Source of the DNA: Burkholderia seminalis DSM 23518 | GTDB taxonomy: Bacteria > Pseudomonadota > Gammaproteobacteria > Burkholderiales > Burkholderiaceae | NCBI RefSeq assembly: GCF_902832885.1 | Contig: NZ_CADFDK010000008.1 | Coordinates: 62,001-126,000 of the forward strand | Direction: 5' to 3' | Length of the DNA: 64,000 bases | In this document: positions 1 through 8,766 of the stretch, one piece after another | Numbering within the stretch: position 1 is the first letter of the stretch | Layout of the letters: every line of letters starts with the position of its first letter | The notes under the pieces: model-generated | What the model was told of the DNA's origin: nothing | Databases searched by the model: none | The model's input: the letters and a program-made list of their open reading frames with translations, nothing else | Translations under genes and position numbers: made by a program

Positions 1-876
1 CAGTCGCACCGCACGGTCGGCGGCCGCACGCAGTTCGCGTACCGCCGCATAGGTCTGGTGCGGATCGCGCGCGACGGCGGCCTGTTCCGCATGCAGCTTC
101 ACGGCCGTGAGCGGCGTGCGCAACTGGTGCGCGGCGTCGGCGATGAACTTGCGCTGCGCGTCCAGCGCGGTCTTCAGGCGGCCGAGCAGCGCGTTCATCG
201 CGCTCGTCAGCGGCCGGATCTCCAGCGGCACCTCGGTTTCGTCGACCGGTTCCAGCGACGTGTGGGTCTGCCGGTTCAGCGAATCGGCGAGATGCGTGAG
301 CGGGCCCAGCTGCTGGTTCACGACGCGCCACACGATGCCCCAGCCCGCGAGCAGCAGCAGCAACAGGGGCATCATGATCGCGACGAGGAATTCGGCCGCG
401 ATCCGGTAGCGGTGCCGCACCGGCTGCGCGACTTCGACGACCATCGGCTTGCCGCCCTCGACGTTGTCGACACGCACCTGTGCGACGCGCACCGCGCGGT
501 TGTCGTACTCCGCCTCGAACACGTACGCGTGGTGCATGCGGCGCACGTTGATGCCCTGCAGCGGCAGTTTCGGATCGCCGGCGAGTTCCTGCTCGCCGTC
601 GCTGATCCGGTAGATCAGCGCTTCGGCGGGATCGGAGAACATCGCCTGCGCGAGCGGCGGCACCGTGAACGGCGCGTCGGGGCCGGCGATCTGGATCTGT
701 TTGGAGATGGCGGTGGCGAGATCGGCGAGCGAGCGGTCGATCACATGCTGCGTGTACTGCCACGCGAGCCAGTAGGCGATCAGGCCGCTCATCAGCGCGA
801 GCATCGACAGCGGGGCGGCGAGGCGCCGGAGCAGCGAACGGCGCAGGCTGGTGGTCACAGCCGGATCAGGAGACAT
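1..876 (-). CDS. Sensor histidine kinase, TctE/QseC type (C-terminus cut off by window edge)
   Basis: The reading frame starts at the ATG ending at 876 and runs off the left edge, so only the N-terminal part is present. The translation shows an N-terminal membrane helix (LAAPLSMLALMSGLIAYWLA), a periplasmic domain of the 2CSK_N kind, a second helix rich in Leu/Met, a HAMP-like linker and the H-box FIADAAHQLRTPL, whose His is the autophosphorylation site. The catalytic ATPase domain lies outside the window. It sits 120 bp downstream of a response regulator on the same strand, so the two form one operon and act as a phosphorelay pair. The signal sensed cannot be read from the sequence; tricarboxylate, metal or quorum-type cues are all known in this family. 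Confidence 0.9.
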   Translation of the reverse strand, partial: MSPDPAVTTSLRRSLLRRLAAPLSMLALMSGLIAYWLAWQYTQHVIDRSLADLATAISKQIQIAGPDAPFTVPPLAQAMFSDPAEALIYRISDGEQELAGDPKLPLQGINVRRMHHAYVFEAEYDNRAVRVAQVRVDNVEGGKPMVVEVAQPVRHRYRIAAEFLVAIMMPLLLLLLAGWGIVWRVVNQQLGPLTHLADSLNRQTHTSLEPVDETEVPLEIRPLTSAMNALLGRLKTALDAQRKFIADAAHQLRTPLTAVKLHAEQAAVARDPHQTYAAVRELRAAADRAVRL

Positions 877-996
877 TTCGACGGGCAAATGGATAAGCGC
901 CGCTCACGGGGAGCGGCGCGGTCGTACGCCGGGCGGCGCAACGGAGCGGGCGGCGCACACGCCGGCGGCACCTGGCCGGCCGGCATGCGGCGCCGC

Positions 997-1689
997 TCAG
1001 ACGCTCGCCGTCTGGCGGATTTCCTGCAGCAGGTAGCCGAAGCCGCGCACCGTGACGATTTCGACACGGCACTGCTCGAGTTTCTTGCGCACCCGGTGCA
1101 CGTAGACTTCGATCGCGGTGTCGCCGAGATCGCCGCCGAAGTGCGTGAGGTGATCTTGCAGCTGGGCCTTGCTGACGACGCGGCCGTGGCGCAGCAACAG
1201 CATCTCGAGCACCGCGAATTCGCGCGGCGACAGCTCGAGCGGCTTGTCGTCGTTGAAGATGCGGCGGTCGACGCCCGACAGGCGGACGCCGCCGAGCGAC
1301 ACTTCCGGCCGCGGCATGTCGCTGTGCGGGCCGCTGCGGCGCATCACCGCGCGGATGCGCGCCTCGAGCTCGGCCGGCTCGAACGGCTTGAGCATGTAGT
1401 CGTCGGCGCCCGAGTTCAGGCCCTGGATCCGGTCGTTCAGCTCGTCGCGTGCGGTCAGCACGATCACGGGCGTGTGGCGGTTGGTCTGGCGGAAACGCGT
1501 GAGCAGCGTCATCCCGTCGATGCCCGGCAGGCCGAGGTCGAGGATCACGAGTTCGTGGCGGTTCTGTGCCAGCGCCTGTTCGGCAAAGATGCCGTCATGC
1601 ACCATGTCGACGGTGAAGCCAGCCTGCTCGAGGCTGCTCTGGATGCCGCGTGCGATGGGGCGGTCGTCTTCGATCAGAAGGAGTCGCAT
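997..1689 (-). CDS. OmpR/PhoB-family response regulator
   Basis: A 230-residue DNA-binding response regulator and partner of the downstream histidine kinase. The N-terminal receiver domain (about residues 1-115) carries the acidic pair at E7-D8-D9, the phospho-acceptor D51 in VILDLGLPG, and the conserved Lys in MLKPF. The C-terminal winged-helix Trans_reg_C domain (about 130-222) has the LSPREFAVLEMLL and VYVHRVRKKLE signatures. Length is normal for the TctD/QseB/PmrA group. It is the first gene of the minus-strand pair. The assignment to a particular system is not possible from sequence alone. Confidence 0.95.
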   Translation of the reverse strand: MRLLLIEDDRPIARGIQSSLEQAGFTVDMVHDGIFAEQALAQNRHELVILDLGLPGIDGMTLLTRFRQTNRHTPVIVLTARDELNDRIQGLNSGADDYMLKPFEPAELEARIRAVMRRSGPHSDMPRPEVSLGGVRLSGVDRRIFNDDKPLELSPREFAVLEMLLLRHGRVVSKAQLQDHLTHFGGDLGDTAIEVYVHRVRKKLEQCRVEIVTVRGFGYLLQEIRQTASV

Positions 1690-1812
1690 GAAGTTCGCTC
1701 AAGTACAATGGGTTGGCGGTTCAGGCACGCGGACAGCACGACGCCGTTTCCACAGGGGCGCCGCCTTACCTGACAATCAAGCATGGCGGCCAGCGAACGA
1801 TTAAATCCAATC

Positions 1813-2043
1813 ATGTCCGATATTTCGATCCACGACCTAGAAGCCGCGATCAATTTCTGGCGCGCCCGCTCGCCGTCGAGCGGCGACGAACTCAAACTCT
1901 GCGAAGAGGCCAGCGCGCTCTCCAAGCCGTATGCGCTGCTGATTGTACAGCGCGAAAGCGCGTTGCAACTGGAAGGTTTGGACCCCAAGGCACGGAAAGC
2001 GTATGAGACTTACGTGCGCCTTAAGGATGGCTTGGAAAGCTGA
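1813..2043 (+). CDS. DUF3717 family small protein
   Basis: A 76-residue protein starting MSDISIHDLEAAINFWRARS, the typical opening of DUF3717 proteins of beta-proteobacteria. An in-frame ATG 30 bp upstream (1783) exists, but family alignment memory favours the start given here. The body is rich in Leu, Glu and Lys and predicted helical, with no signal peptide or membrane segment. Function of the family is unknown. It is transcribed divergently from the two-component operon with only about 120 bp between the starts, so the two may share a regulatory region. Confidence 0.8.
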   Translation: MSDISIHDLEAAINFWRARSPSSGDELKLCEEASALSKPYALLIVQRESALQLEGLDPKARKAYETYVRLKDGLES

Positions 2044-2135
2044 AGGCTTTCGCTGAGTACATCCTAGAAAACGTTCATCGAAATGAAAAGTTGACGCGCC
2101 GCGCACCAAAAGACGCGCGGCGGTAGAGGAAAGCG

Positions 2136-2444
2136 TCAGGCGGACGGTTGCGCGTGCGCGCCGGCGCGGTCGATGAACAGCGCGAGTTCGATGTCGCGTT
2201 CGGTCAGGCCGTCGGCGTCGTGGGTCGACAGCGTGACGTCGACGCGGTTGTACACGTTGAACCATTCCGGATGGTGGTTCATTTCCTGCGCCTTGATCGC
2301 GACGCGCGTCATGAAGCCGAACGCTTCGTTGAAATCGGCGAAGCGCAGGCTGCGCTGGATGGCGTCGCGGCCCGGCACGGCCGTCCAGAGCGGCAGGCCT
2401 GCGAGCCGGGTCTTGCGTTCTTCTGATGTGAGCTTGTGGATCAT
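2136..2444 (-). CDS. phhB: Pterin-4a-carbinolamine dehydratase
   Basis: A 102-residue PCD/DCoH protein that dehydrates 4a-hydroxytetrahydrobiopterin so that the pterin cofactor of phenylalanine hydroxylase can be recycled. The family motif [20 protein letters not shown] is present, with the catalytic His residues. The start is chosen at [10 protein letters not shown] because a good ribosome site (GAGAGGTG) lies just upstream; the longer frame to 2570 lacks one and would overlap phhA. It lies directly downstream of phhA on the same strand with a gap of about 120 bp, the usual phhAB order. Confidence 0.95.
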   Translation of the reverse strand: MIHKLTSEERKTRLAGLPLWTAVPGRDAIQRSLRFADFNEAFGFMTRVAIKAQEMNHHPEWFNVYNRVDVTLSTHDADGLTERDIELALFIDRAGAHAQPSA

Positions 2445-2566
2445 CTTGCACCTCTCGTTCGGTAACGGCGCCCGCGCGCGGCTGCGCCGCGCGGCACGGC
2501 CGGCGCCGTTCATTGTTTCATAGTTGCGGGAAGGGTGACGGGCACCGGCCTCGGCGCCCCGGCGTG

Positions 2567-3493
2567 TCACGCGTCGGCGTCGTCGGGCCAGCCTTCGCCC
2601 GTGCCGCGGTGCAGCACGCGATCGCTATCGAGCACCGCGCCGGCCGCGAATTCGGGCAGCGCCGCGAGCCGGTCGGCCAGCGCACGGCCGTCGACGCCGG
2701 CGAGCGCGAACAGCTGCGCGAAATCGTCGATCACGAAGTAGGTCTTCTGGAACGTGTCGATCCGGTACTTCGTGCGCATCACGCGCTCGAGGTCGAAACC
2801 GAGCCGGTTCGGCGCCGCGCTTTCGAGGCTGTACAGGCTTTCGCCCTTGCTCGACACGATCCCGGCGCCGTAGATCGACAGCCCGTTCGGGCCGCGCGGA
2901 TCGCGGATCAGCCCGAATTCCACCGTATACCAGTAGAGCCGTGCGAGCCGCGCCAGCGCCGCCTCGTCGTCGGCGACCGCGAGCGCGGTGCGGCCGTACG
3001 CCTGCATGTAGTCGGCGAACACCGGGTCGATCAGCAGCGGCACGTGGCCGAACAGGTCGTGGAAGCAGTCGGGTTCCTGCAGGTAGTCGAGCTGGTCGGG
3101 TCGGCGCATCCACCAGGTGACCGGGAAACGGCGGTTCGCGAGATGCTCGAAGAACACGCGGTCGGGCACGAGGCCCGGCACCGCGACGATCTCCCAGCCG
3201 GTCGCGGGCTTCAGCTGGCGGTTCACGTCGGCGAACGACGGCACGCGGTCGGCCGGCAGGTCGATCTTGCCGAGGCCGGCGACGAACGCGTCGCACGCGC
3301 GCCCGCGCAGCAGCGCCGACTGGCGCGCATAGAGCTGCTTCCACACCGCGTGGTCGACCTGGCCGTAGCGCCGCAGCGGCTGGTCGATGGTGAAATCGGC
3401 GCGGGTTTCGAGGCCCGCGTCGAACTGCTCCTGCAGTTTCGCGGTGACGACGGTGGACATGATCAGGCTCTGCAGGCTGGGGTGGGTAACCAT
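2567..3493 (-). CDS. phhA: Phenylalanine 4-monooxygenase
   Basis: Bacterial aromatic amino acid hydroxylase that converts phenylalanine to tyrosine with tetrahydropterin and ferrous iron. Iron ligands are visible as H145 and H150 in FHDLFGHVP and E192 in WYTVEFGL (numbering from the 308-residue frame). Length matches the bacterial single-domain enzymes, which lack the regulatory ACT domain. A second start at [13 protein letters not shown] (3460) would give 297 residues and is at least as likely; neither has a strong ribosome site. Together with phhB it forms a catabolic operon, and a divergent Lrp-type gene begins 107 bp away. Confidence 0.95.
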   Translation of the reverse strand: MVTHPSLQSLIMSTVVTAKLQEQFDAGLETRADFTIDQPLRRYGQVDHAVWKQLYARQSALLRGRACDAFVAGLGKIDLPADRVPSFADVNRQLKPATGWEIVAVPGLVPDRVFFEHLANRRFPVTWWMRRPDQLDYLQEPDCFHDLFGHVPLLIDPVFADYMQAYGRTALAVADDEAALARLARLYWYTVEFGLIRDPRGPNGLSIYGAGIVSSKGESLYSLESAAPNRLGFDLERVMRTKYRIDTFQKTYFVIDDFAQLFALAGVDGRALADRLAALPEFAAGAVLDSDRVLHRGTGEGWPDDADA

Positions 3494-3543
3494 GCAAGTG
3501 TAGAGCGGGCCGCGCGCGGAAAGGGCGCATCGTTGGCGCTGAT

Positions 3544-3583
3544 TTGATGGTTGATGCGATAATCGTGCATCAAATCATGAATC
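3544..3583. promoter_or_regulatory. Operator-like palindrome between phhA and the Lrp-type gene
   Basis: Between the divergent starts, TTGATGC (3551-3557) and GCATCAA (3567-3573) form a perfect inverted repeat with a 9-bp spacer. Extra TTTGAT and AATCAA half-sites flank it on each side, giving a nested dyad. Lrp/AsnC regulators commonly bind such A+T-rich dyads in their own divergent promoters. Binding by the neighbouring regulator is inferred. Confidence 0.5.
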
Positions 3584-3599
3584 AATGCGGAGAATGCTC

Positions 3600-4085
3600 A
3601 TGCTGGAACTCGATCACTTCGATCTCGCGCTGCTGGACGTGCTGCAGCGCTTCGGTCGCGCGACGCATCAGCAGCTCGGCGAGGAGGTGCCGCTGTCGCC
3701 GTCGCAGATCGGCCGGCGGCTGCAGCGGCTCGAGGCGGCCGGCGTGATCGAAGGCTATCGCGTGATGCTCCGCCCGGAAAGGCTCGGGCTCGGCGTCACC
3801 GCGTTCACGAGCCTGAAGCTCAAGCACCACGGCGATTCGATCATCGAGCAGTTCCAGCAGCAGATCGACGTGCTGCCCGAAGTGCTCGAATGCCACGCGG
3901 TGGTGGGCGATGCCGACTACCTGCTGCGGATCGTCGCGCCCGACCTGAACGCGCTGTCGCAGTTCGTGATGAAGAAGCTGATGCGCGTGCCGGGCGTCGA
4001 CAGCGTGCGCTCGAACATCGTGCTGACGACCTTCAAGCGCAACGGCGCGCTGCCGCTCGCGCACCTGGCGCCCGGCGCCGCATGA
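3600..4085 (+). CDS. Lrp/AsnC-family transcriptional regulator
   Basis: A 161-residue feast/famine regulator. The N-terminal winged helix-turn-helix spans about residues 1-60 (LDHFDLALLDVLQRFGRATH, then LSPSQIGRRLQRLEAAGVI). The C-terminal AsnC ligand-binding domain includes ECHAVVGDADYLLRIVAPD and the PGVDSVRSNIVL strand. The start at 3600 is preferred over in-frame ATGs at 3585 and 3594 because GGAGA lies 7 bp before it. Position divergent to phhAB suggests it controls phenylalanine/tyrosine catabolism in response to an aromatic amino acid, which is inferred from context. Confidence 0.92.
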   Translation: MLELDHFDLALLDVLQRFGRATHQQLGEEVPLSPSQIGRRLQRLEAAGVIEGYRVMLRPERLGLGVTAFTSLKLKHHGDSIIEQFQQQIDVLPEVLECHAVVGDADYLLRIVAPDLNALSQFVMKKLMRVPGVDSVRSNIVLTTFKRNGALPLAHLAPGAA

Positions 4086-4149
4086 CGCAATGACGGGGCG
4101 GCGGCGGGGCTGAAGGCGGGCCGCGCTGCGCGGCCGCCGAAGGGCCGGA

Positions 4150-4683
4150 TCAGGCCGTTTCGTGCTGCGTATCGGCGTTCAGCAGGTCGACGTACGCGAC
4201 CGCGACGAGATCGTCCTGCGCCACGCCGAGCTTCGCGAACACGTCGTGCGCTTCGGCTTCGCCGCCGGCCTCGTCGTCGTCCGGGCCGAGCACGACTTCC
4301 AGTTCGATGAAATCGCCGAGGCCGTCGACGCGGTCGAGATGGATGCGCGTGCGACCCGCAAGGTACACGTGCCGTTCCTTCGTCACGATCCCGCGGGTGG
4401 TCAGCGCGGTCGCGAGCAGCGCGTGCATCGCGTCGGGGTTCGTCACCGGGCTGCGCGTGTAGTACGACGCCTTCGGGCCGTCGCGGTCGTCGCGCTGGTA
4501 GAAGATCAGTTCGGCCGGCGTGCCGTCCTCGAAACGGCGCAGCTTGAGCCGGCCGCGCGGCACGTCGTAGAAGAAATCCTGCTGGCGGTAGAACAGCGGC
4601 GCTTCGGTCGCGAGCTTGGCAGCCTGTTCGCGCAGTCGGTCGAATTCGCGGGCGCGGGCTTTGATCTCGATGTTGCGGGCCAT
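4150..4683 (-). CDS. CYTH-domain protein (class IV adenylate cyclase-like)
   Basis: A 177-residue CYTH (CyaB-thiamine triphosphatase) fold protein. It begins MARNIEIKARARE, giving the IEIK form of the N-terminal ExExK metal/triphosphate motif, and has the alternating charged strands typical of the tunnel fold (LKLRRFEDG, ELIFYQRDD, TRIHLDRVDGLGDFIELEVV). Members cleave triphosphate-containing substrates or make cAMP; which applies here is not visible. The start has a clear AAGGAG site. It is convergent with the Lrp-type gene and stands alone. Confidence 0.85.
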   Translation of the reverse strand: MARNIEIKARAREFDRLREQAAKLATEAPLFYRQQDFFYDVPRGRLKLRRFEDGTPAELIFYQRDDRDGPKASYYTRSPVTNPDAMHALLATALTTRGIVTKERHVYLAGRTRIHLDRVDGLGDFIELEVVLGPDDDEAGGEAEAHDVFAKLGVAQDDLVAVAYVDLLNADTQHETA

Positions 4684-4814
4684 GCGGGTCTCCTTCAATC
4701 GGGGTCTCGCGGTGTGCGAACGCACAATCTAGCAAAAACGCGAAGACGATGGCGTGACCGCCGATGTGGCGGGATGACGCGTGCGGGCCGTCACGCCACC
4801 TTCATCAGCACGGC

Positions 4815-5714
4815 TCATATCGCCCACTGGGCCTCGATCAGCCGCAGCGCGGCCGCGATCGCCGGTTCGTCGCGCCGCTCGGCGAGCGTCACGAACGTCA
4901 GCTCGGTCGGCACCGTCACGCGTTCGACGATCGTCAGCGCGTGGGCGTGCGCTTCGGCCAGCGCGGTCGAGTCGCGCGCGAGCGTCAGTCCGATCCCCGA
5001 TTTGACGAGGTCGAGCATCGACTGCTCCTGGTCGACCTCGGCGACCTTCACCGGCTGCGCGCCGGCGTTGGCGAAGCGCCGCGACAGCAGCCGGTGGTGC
5101 GCGGACGCCGGCGGCGTCCAGATCCACGGCAGCGCGGCGAGCGCGCGCCAGTCGTGCGCGCGCTGCACGCGTTCCTTCCAGCCGGCTGGCGCGAGCACGC
5201 GGTACTGGAAATGCGTGAGCGTGTCGGTGTGGAACAGTGCGCCGTCGAGCGAATCGTCCTCGCCCGGCCGGCCGATGTAGTAGCCGACATCGAGCGCCCG
5301 CGTGCGCACCTGTTCGATTACCCAGCCCGACATCCCGTGCCGTAGCGCCGTCTCGATCTGCGGATGGGTCTCGACCAGCGCGCGCAGGAAGCCGCCGAGC
5401 CGCAGGAAACCCGGATCGAGGATCGTGCCGATCCGCAGCCGGCCGCGCACTTCGTGCCGCAGCGCGGCAGCGGCGCGCTGCACGTCGGCGGCCGCGGCGA
5501 GCGCGCGTTCCGCATGCGGCAGCAGTGTCTGGCCGTCGCGCGTGAGCGCGAGCCCGCGCGACGTGCGCGTGAACAGCGTGACGCCGAGCGTCTCCTGCAG
5601 ATGCTTGATCTGCAGGCTGACGGCCGGCTGCGTCACGTGCAGCTGCGCGGCGGCGCGCGTCAGGTTGCCTTCGCGCGCGACCGTCGCGAACGCGCGGAGC
5701 AGGGAGAGATCCAT
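4815..5714 (-). CDS. LysR-family transcriptional regulator
   Basis: A 299-residue LysR regulator. The N-terminal helix-turn-helix is clear (MDLSLLRAFATVAREGNLTR, then AAQLHVTQPAVSLQIKHLQ), followed by the type 2 periplasmic-binding-like effector domain. The start is set at MDLSLLRAF because LysR proteins begin just before this helix; a frame extending to 5753 adds 13 unlikely residues. It is divergent from the GMC oxidoreductase gene with 186 bp between the starts, the usual arrangement for a LysR gene and its target. Confidence 0.93.
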   Translation of the reverse strand: MDLSLLRAFATVAREGNLTRAAAQLHVTQPAVSLQIKHLQETLGVTLFTRTSRGLALTRDGQTLLPHAERALAAAADVQRAAAALRHEVRGRLRIGTILDPGFLRLGGFLRALVETHPQIETALRHGMSGWVIEQVRTRALDVGYYIGRPGEDDSLDGALFHTDTLTHFQYRVLAPAGWKERVQRAHDWRALAALPWIWTPPASAHHRLLSRRFANAGAQPVKVAEVDQEQSMLDLVKSGIGLTLARDSTALAEAHAHALTIVERVTVPTELTFVTLAERRDEPAIAAALRLIEAQWAI

Positions 5715-5900
5715 CGTCGTGATATGAGCGTGGCTTATAACGCGGTTCAGCATAACTCATTGGATCGGCTGCCGGCCGCGGGAGTACGCTTGCTCGGGTC
5801 ATGGTGTGCGCGGCCGCCTGCATGGCCCGCGACGCACTATGCTGAAAATGCGCGCGGCATCGCGCCGCGCGGCGCACAACAAGGAAGAAGGGGACACGCC

Positions 5901-7586
5901 GTGAGTACTCCACGTACGCTCGAAGGCGAATTCGATTACGTGATCGTCGGCGCGGGCACCGCGGGCTGCGTGCTCGCGAACCGCCTGACCGAGGATCCCG
6001 ACATCCGCGTCCTGCTGCTGGAAGCCGGCGGCAAGGACGACTATCACTGGATCCATATTCCGGTCGGCTATCTGTACTGCATCGGCAACCCGCGCACCGA
6101 CTGGCTGTACAAGACGCAACCCGAGGCGGCACTCAACGGGCGGGCGCTGTCGTATCCGCGCGGCCGCGTGCTCGGCGGCTGCTCGTCGATCAACGGGATG
6201 ATCTACATGCGCGGCCAGCGCGAGGATTACGACAGCTGGGCCGAGGCCACCGGCGACGCCGGCTGGTCGTGGGACAGCGTGCTGCCGATCTTCAAGCGCA
6301 GCGAGGATCACCATGCGGGCGCGAGCGACGCGCACGGCGCGGGCGGCTACTGGCGCGTCGAGAAGCAGCGTCTGCGCTGGGAGATCCTCGAATCGTTCGC
6401 GCAGGCCGCACAGCAGTCCGGCATCCCCGCGACCGACGATTTCAACCGCGGCGACAATACCGGGGTCGGCTATTTCGAGGTGAACCAGAAGCGCGGCGTG
6501 CGCTGGAATACGTCGAAGGCATTCCTGCGGCCCGCGATGGCGCGGCCGAACCTGACCGTGATCACCGGCGCGCAGGCGCAGCGCGTGATCTTCGACGGGC
6601 GGCGCGCCGTCGGCGTCGAGTATCGCGGCGGCGGCACCGACTACGTCGCGCGGGCCCGCGCGGAAGTGCTGCTGACGTCCGGCGCGGTGAATTCGCCGCA
6701 GCTGCTCGAGCTGTCGGGAATCGGCGACGGCCGGCGATTGCAGGCGCTCGGCATCGACGTCGTGCAGGATCTGCCGGGCGTCGGCGAAAACCTGCAGGAT
6801 CATCTGCAGTTGCGGATGGCGTTTCGCGTCGAAGGCGTGCGCACGCTCAACACGCTGTCCGCGCACTGGTGGGGCAAGCTGATGATCGGCGCCGAATATG
6901 CGTTGCTGCAGCGCGGGCCGATGTCGATGGCGCCGTCGCAGCTCGGCGCATTCGCGAAATCGGATCCGGACGATCCCGCGCTCACGCGCCCCGATCTCGA
7001 ATACCACGTGCAGCCGTTGTCGCTCGAACGCTTCGGCGAACCGCTGCACAGCTTCAACGCATTCACGGCGTCGGTGTGTCATCTGCGGCCGACCTCGCGT
7101 GGCAGCGTGCACGTCACGAGCGCCGATCCGGGCATCGCGCCGGCGATCGCGCCGAACTATCTGTCGACCGATCACGATCGCCATGTCGCCGCGAACGCGC
7201 TGCGCCTGACGCGCCGGATCGCGTCCGCGCCGGCGCTCGCGCGCTATCGTCCCGCGGAAATCCTGCCGGGCACGCAATACCGGAGCGAAGCCGAGCTGAT
7301 CGAGGCGGCCGGCGCCGTCGGCACGACGATCTTCCATCCGGTCGGCACCTGCCGGATGGGACGGGCCGACGACGAACGCGCGGTGGTCGACAGCCGGTTG
7401 CGCGTACGCGGCATCGCCGGGCTGCGGATCGTCGACGCGTCGGTGATGCCGTTCATCACGTCGGGCAACACCAATTCGCCGACGCTGATGATCGCCGAGC
7501 GGGCGAGCGACATGATCCGCGCCGATCGCCGCGCGGCGCGCGAGGCGACGCCGGTGCGAACCGACGCTGCGGCGTCGGTTGCGTGA
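5901..7586 (+). CDS. GMC-family FAD-dependent oxidoreductase (choline dehydrogenase-like)
   Basis: A 561-residue flavoprotein of the glucose-methanol-choline oxidoreductase family. It shows the Rossmann motif VIVGAGTAGCVLANRL near the N-terminus, the GMC signature region GRVLGGCSSINGMIYMRGQ, and the C-terminal active-site block with HPVGTCRMG and GNTNSPTLMIAE. It starts with GTG at 5901, preceded by a purine-rich AAGGAAGAAGGGG stretch; the open frame reaches back to 5364 but that part overlaps the LysR gene on the other strand. Substrate is probably a primary or secondary alcohol, not determinable here. The divergent LysR protein is the likely regulator. Confidence 0.9.
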   Translation: MSTPRTLEGEFDYVIVGAGTAGCVLANRLTEDPDIRVLLLEAGGKDDYHWIHIPVGYLYCIGNPRTDWLYKTQPEAALNGRALSYPRGRVLGGCSSINGMIYMRGQREDYDSWAEATGDAGWSWDSVLPIFKRSEDHHAGASDAHGAGGYWRVEKQRLRWEILESFAQAAQQSGIPATDDFNRGDNTGVGYFEVNQKRGVRWNTSKAFLRPAMARPNLTVITGAQAQRVIFDGRRAVGVEYRGGGTDYVARARAEVLLTSGAVNSPQLLELSGIGDGRRLQALGIDVVQDLPGVGENLQDHLQLRMAFRVEGVRTLNTLSAHWWGKLMIGAEYALLQRGPMSMAPSQLGAFAKSDPDDPALTRPDLEYHVQPLSLERFGEPLHSFNAFTASVCHLRPTSRGSVHVTSADPGIAPAIAPNYLSTDHDRHVAANALRLTRRIASAPALARYRPAEILPGTQYRSEAELIEAAGAVGTTIFHPVGTCRMGRADDERAVVDSRLRVRGIAGLRIVDASVMPFITSGNTNSPTLMIAERASDMIRADRRAAREATPVRTDAAASVA

Positions 7587-7986
7587 CGGCCCGCTGATTC
7601 GCTATGCGAAACAAGCCGTCGCCGCGGCCGCGCGAGCGGCACGATCCATGCTCGATGCAGGCCGCGCAGTCGCGCGGCTTGTTTCATCGCGCGTGCCGGG
7701 TGTGGCGGAAGGTCAACGCGCGATGATGCACGTGTCAAAAAAGCATGGCGAAAAATCGCGTTCGGCCGCGTGCGACAGGGCGGTCAGCCCTATAAGTGCA
7801 AATCCCGATGATTGCACTGCACCAACGGCGCGACAATGTTGCGCAATGTGCATACGCGTCGGCGCGGGAGACCAACCCTCGAGGCGTACCACGGCGCCCG
7901 GGGGCAGCCCGCTGATCCGCTGACCTGTTCGCGGCCGCTTGCGCCAGGCATCCCGGTGCTTCGCCTGACTTCGTACGGAAGGGAAC
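7587..7986. other. 400-bp intergenic region upstream of the first HAAT transporter
   Basis: No convincing gene. It contains an inverted repeat GTGCAA (7796-7801) / TTGCAC (7812-7817) with a 10-bp spacer next to a TATAAG sequence, and a short palindrome TTGCGCAA near 7840. These are candidate operator elements for the transporter operon starting at 7987. The bound factor is unknown. Confidence 0.4.
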
Positions 7987-8766
7987 ATGATTCTCGGCGA
8001 CACGATTCTGGAAACACGCGGACTGACGAAGGAATTCAGGGGCTTCACCGCCGTGAACGGCGTCAACCTGCGTGTGCGCCGCGGTGCGATCCACGCATTG
8101 ATCGGGCCCAACGGCGCGGGCAAGACCACCTGCTTCAACCTTCTCACCAAGTTCCTGACACCGACGGCCGGCCAGATCGTCTTCAACGGCATCGACATCA
8201 CCGACGAGCGGCCCGCGCAGGTCGCGCGGCGCGGCATCATCCGTTCGTTCCAGATCTCGGCCGTGTTCCCGCACCTGACCGCGCTGCAGAACGTGCGCAT
8301 CGGCCTGCAGCGCGCGCTCGGCACCGAATTCCATTTCTGGCGCAGCGAACGCACGCTGAAGCGGCTCGACGACCGTGCGATGGATCTCCTCACGCAGGTC
8401 GGCCTCACCGATTTCGCGCACGTGCCGACCGTCGAACTCGCGTACGGCCGCAAGCGCGCGCTCGAGATCGCGACGACGCTCGCGATGGAACCCGAACTGA
8501 TGCTGCTCGACGAGCCCACGCAGGGGATGGGCCACGAGGACGTCGATCGCGTGACCGCGCTGATCAAGAAGGTCGCGAGCGGCCGCACGATCCTGATGGT
8601 GGAGCACAACATGAACGTGATCGCGGGCATCTCCGACACGATCACCGTCCTGCAACGCGGTGAGGTGCTGGCCGAAGGCTCGTATGCGGAGGTCTCGAAG
8701 AATCCGCTCGTCATCGAAGCCTACATGGGCAGCGCCGACGCGGCGCTCGCGGGGGCGCACGCATGA
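7987..8766 (+). CDS. HAAT-family ABC transporter ATPase (LivG-like)
   Basis: A 259-residue ATP-binding subunit of a branched-chain-amino-acid-type importer. Walker A is GPNGAGKTT, Walker B is LMLLDEPTQGMG and the switch His is in VEHNMNV. The signature motif is unusual, reading LAYGRKRALEIA instead of the common LSYGxQRxLEIA. The stop overlaps the start of the next ATPase gene by 4 bp, so the two are co-translated. As first gene of a five-gene unit (ATPase, ATPase, binding protein, two permeases) it powers uptake of an amino acid or a related amide/carboxylate. Confidence 0.92.
   Translation: MILGDTILETRGLTKEFRGFTAVNGVNLRVRRGAIHALIGPNGAGKTTCFNLLTKFLTPTAGQIVFNGIDITDERPAQVARRGIIRSFQISAVFPHLTALQNVRIGLQRALGTEFHFWRSERTLKRLDDRAMDLLTQVGLTDFAHVPTVELAYGRKRALEIATTLAMEPELMLLDEPTQGMGHEDVDRVTALIKKVASGRTILMVEHNMNVIAGISDTITVLQRGEVLAEGSYAEVSKNPLVIEAYMGSADAALAGAHA

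Noticed and set aside
58-1773. A 571-codon open frame on the plus strand
   Set aside because: It lies antisense to the histidine kinase and response regulator, both of which have complete family motifs. Its translation is Arg/His/Ala-rich, the usual shadow pattern in high-G+C DNA.
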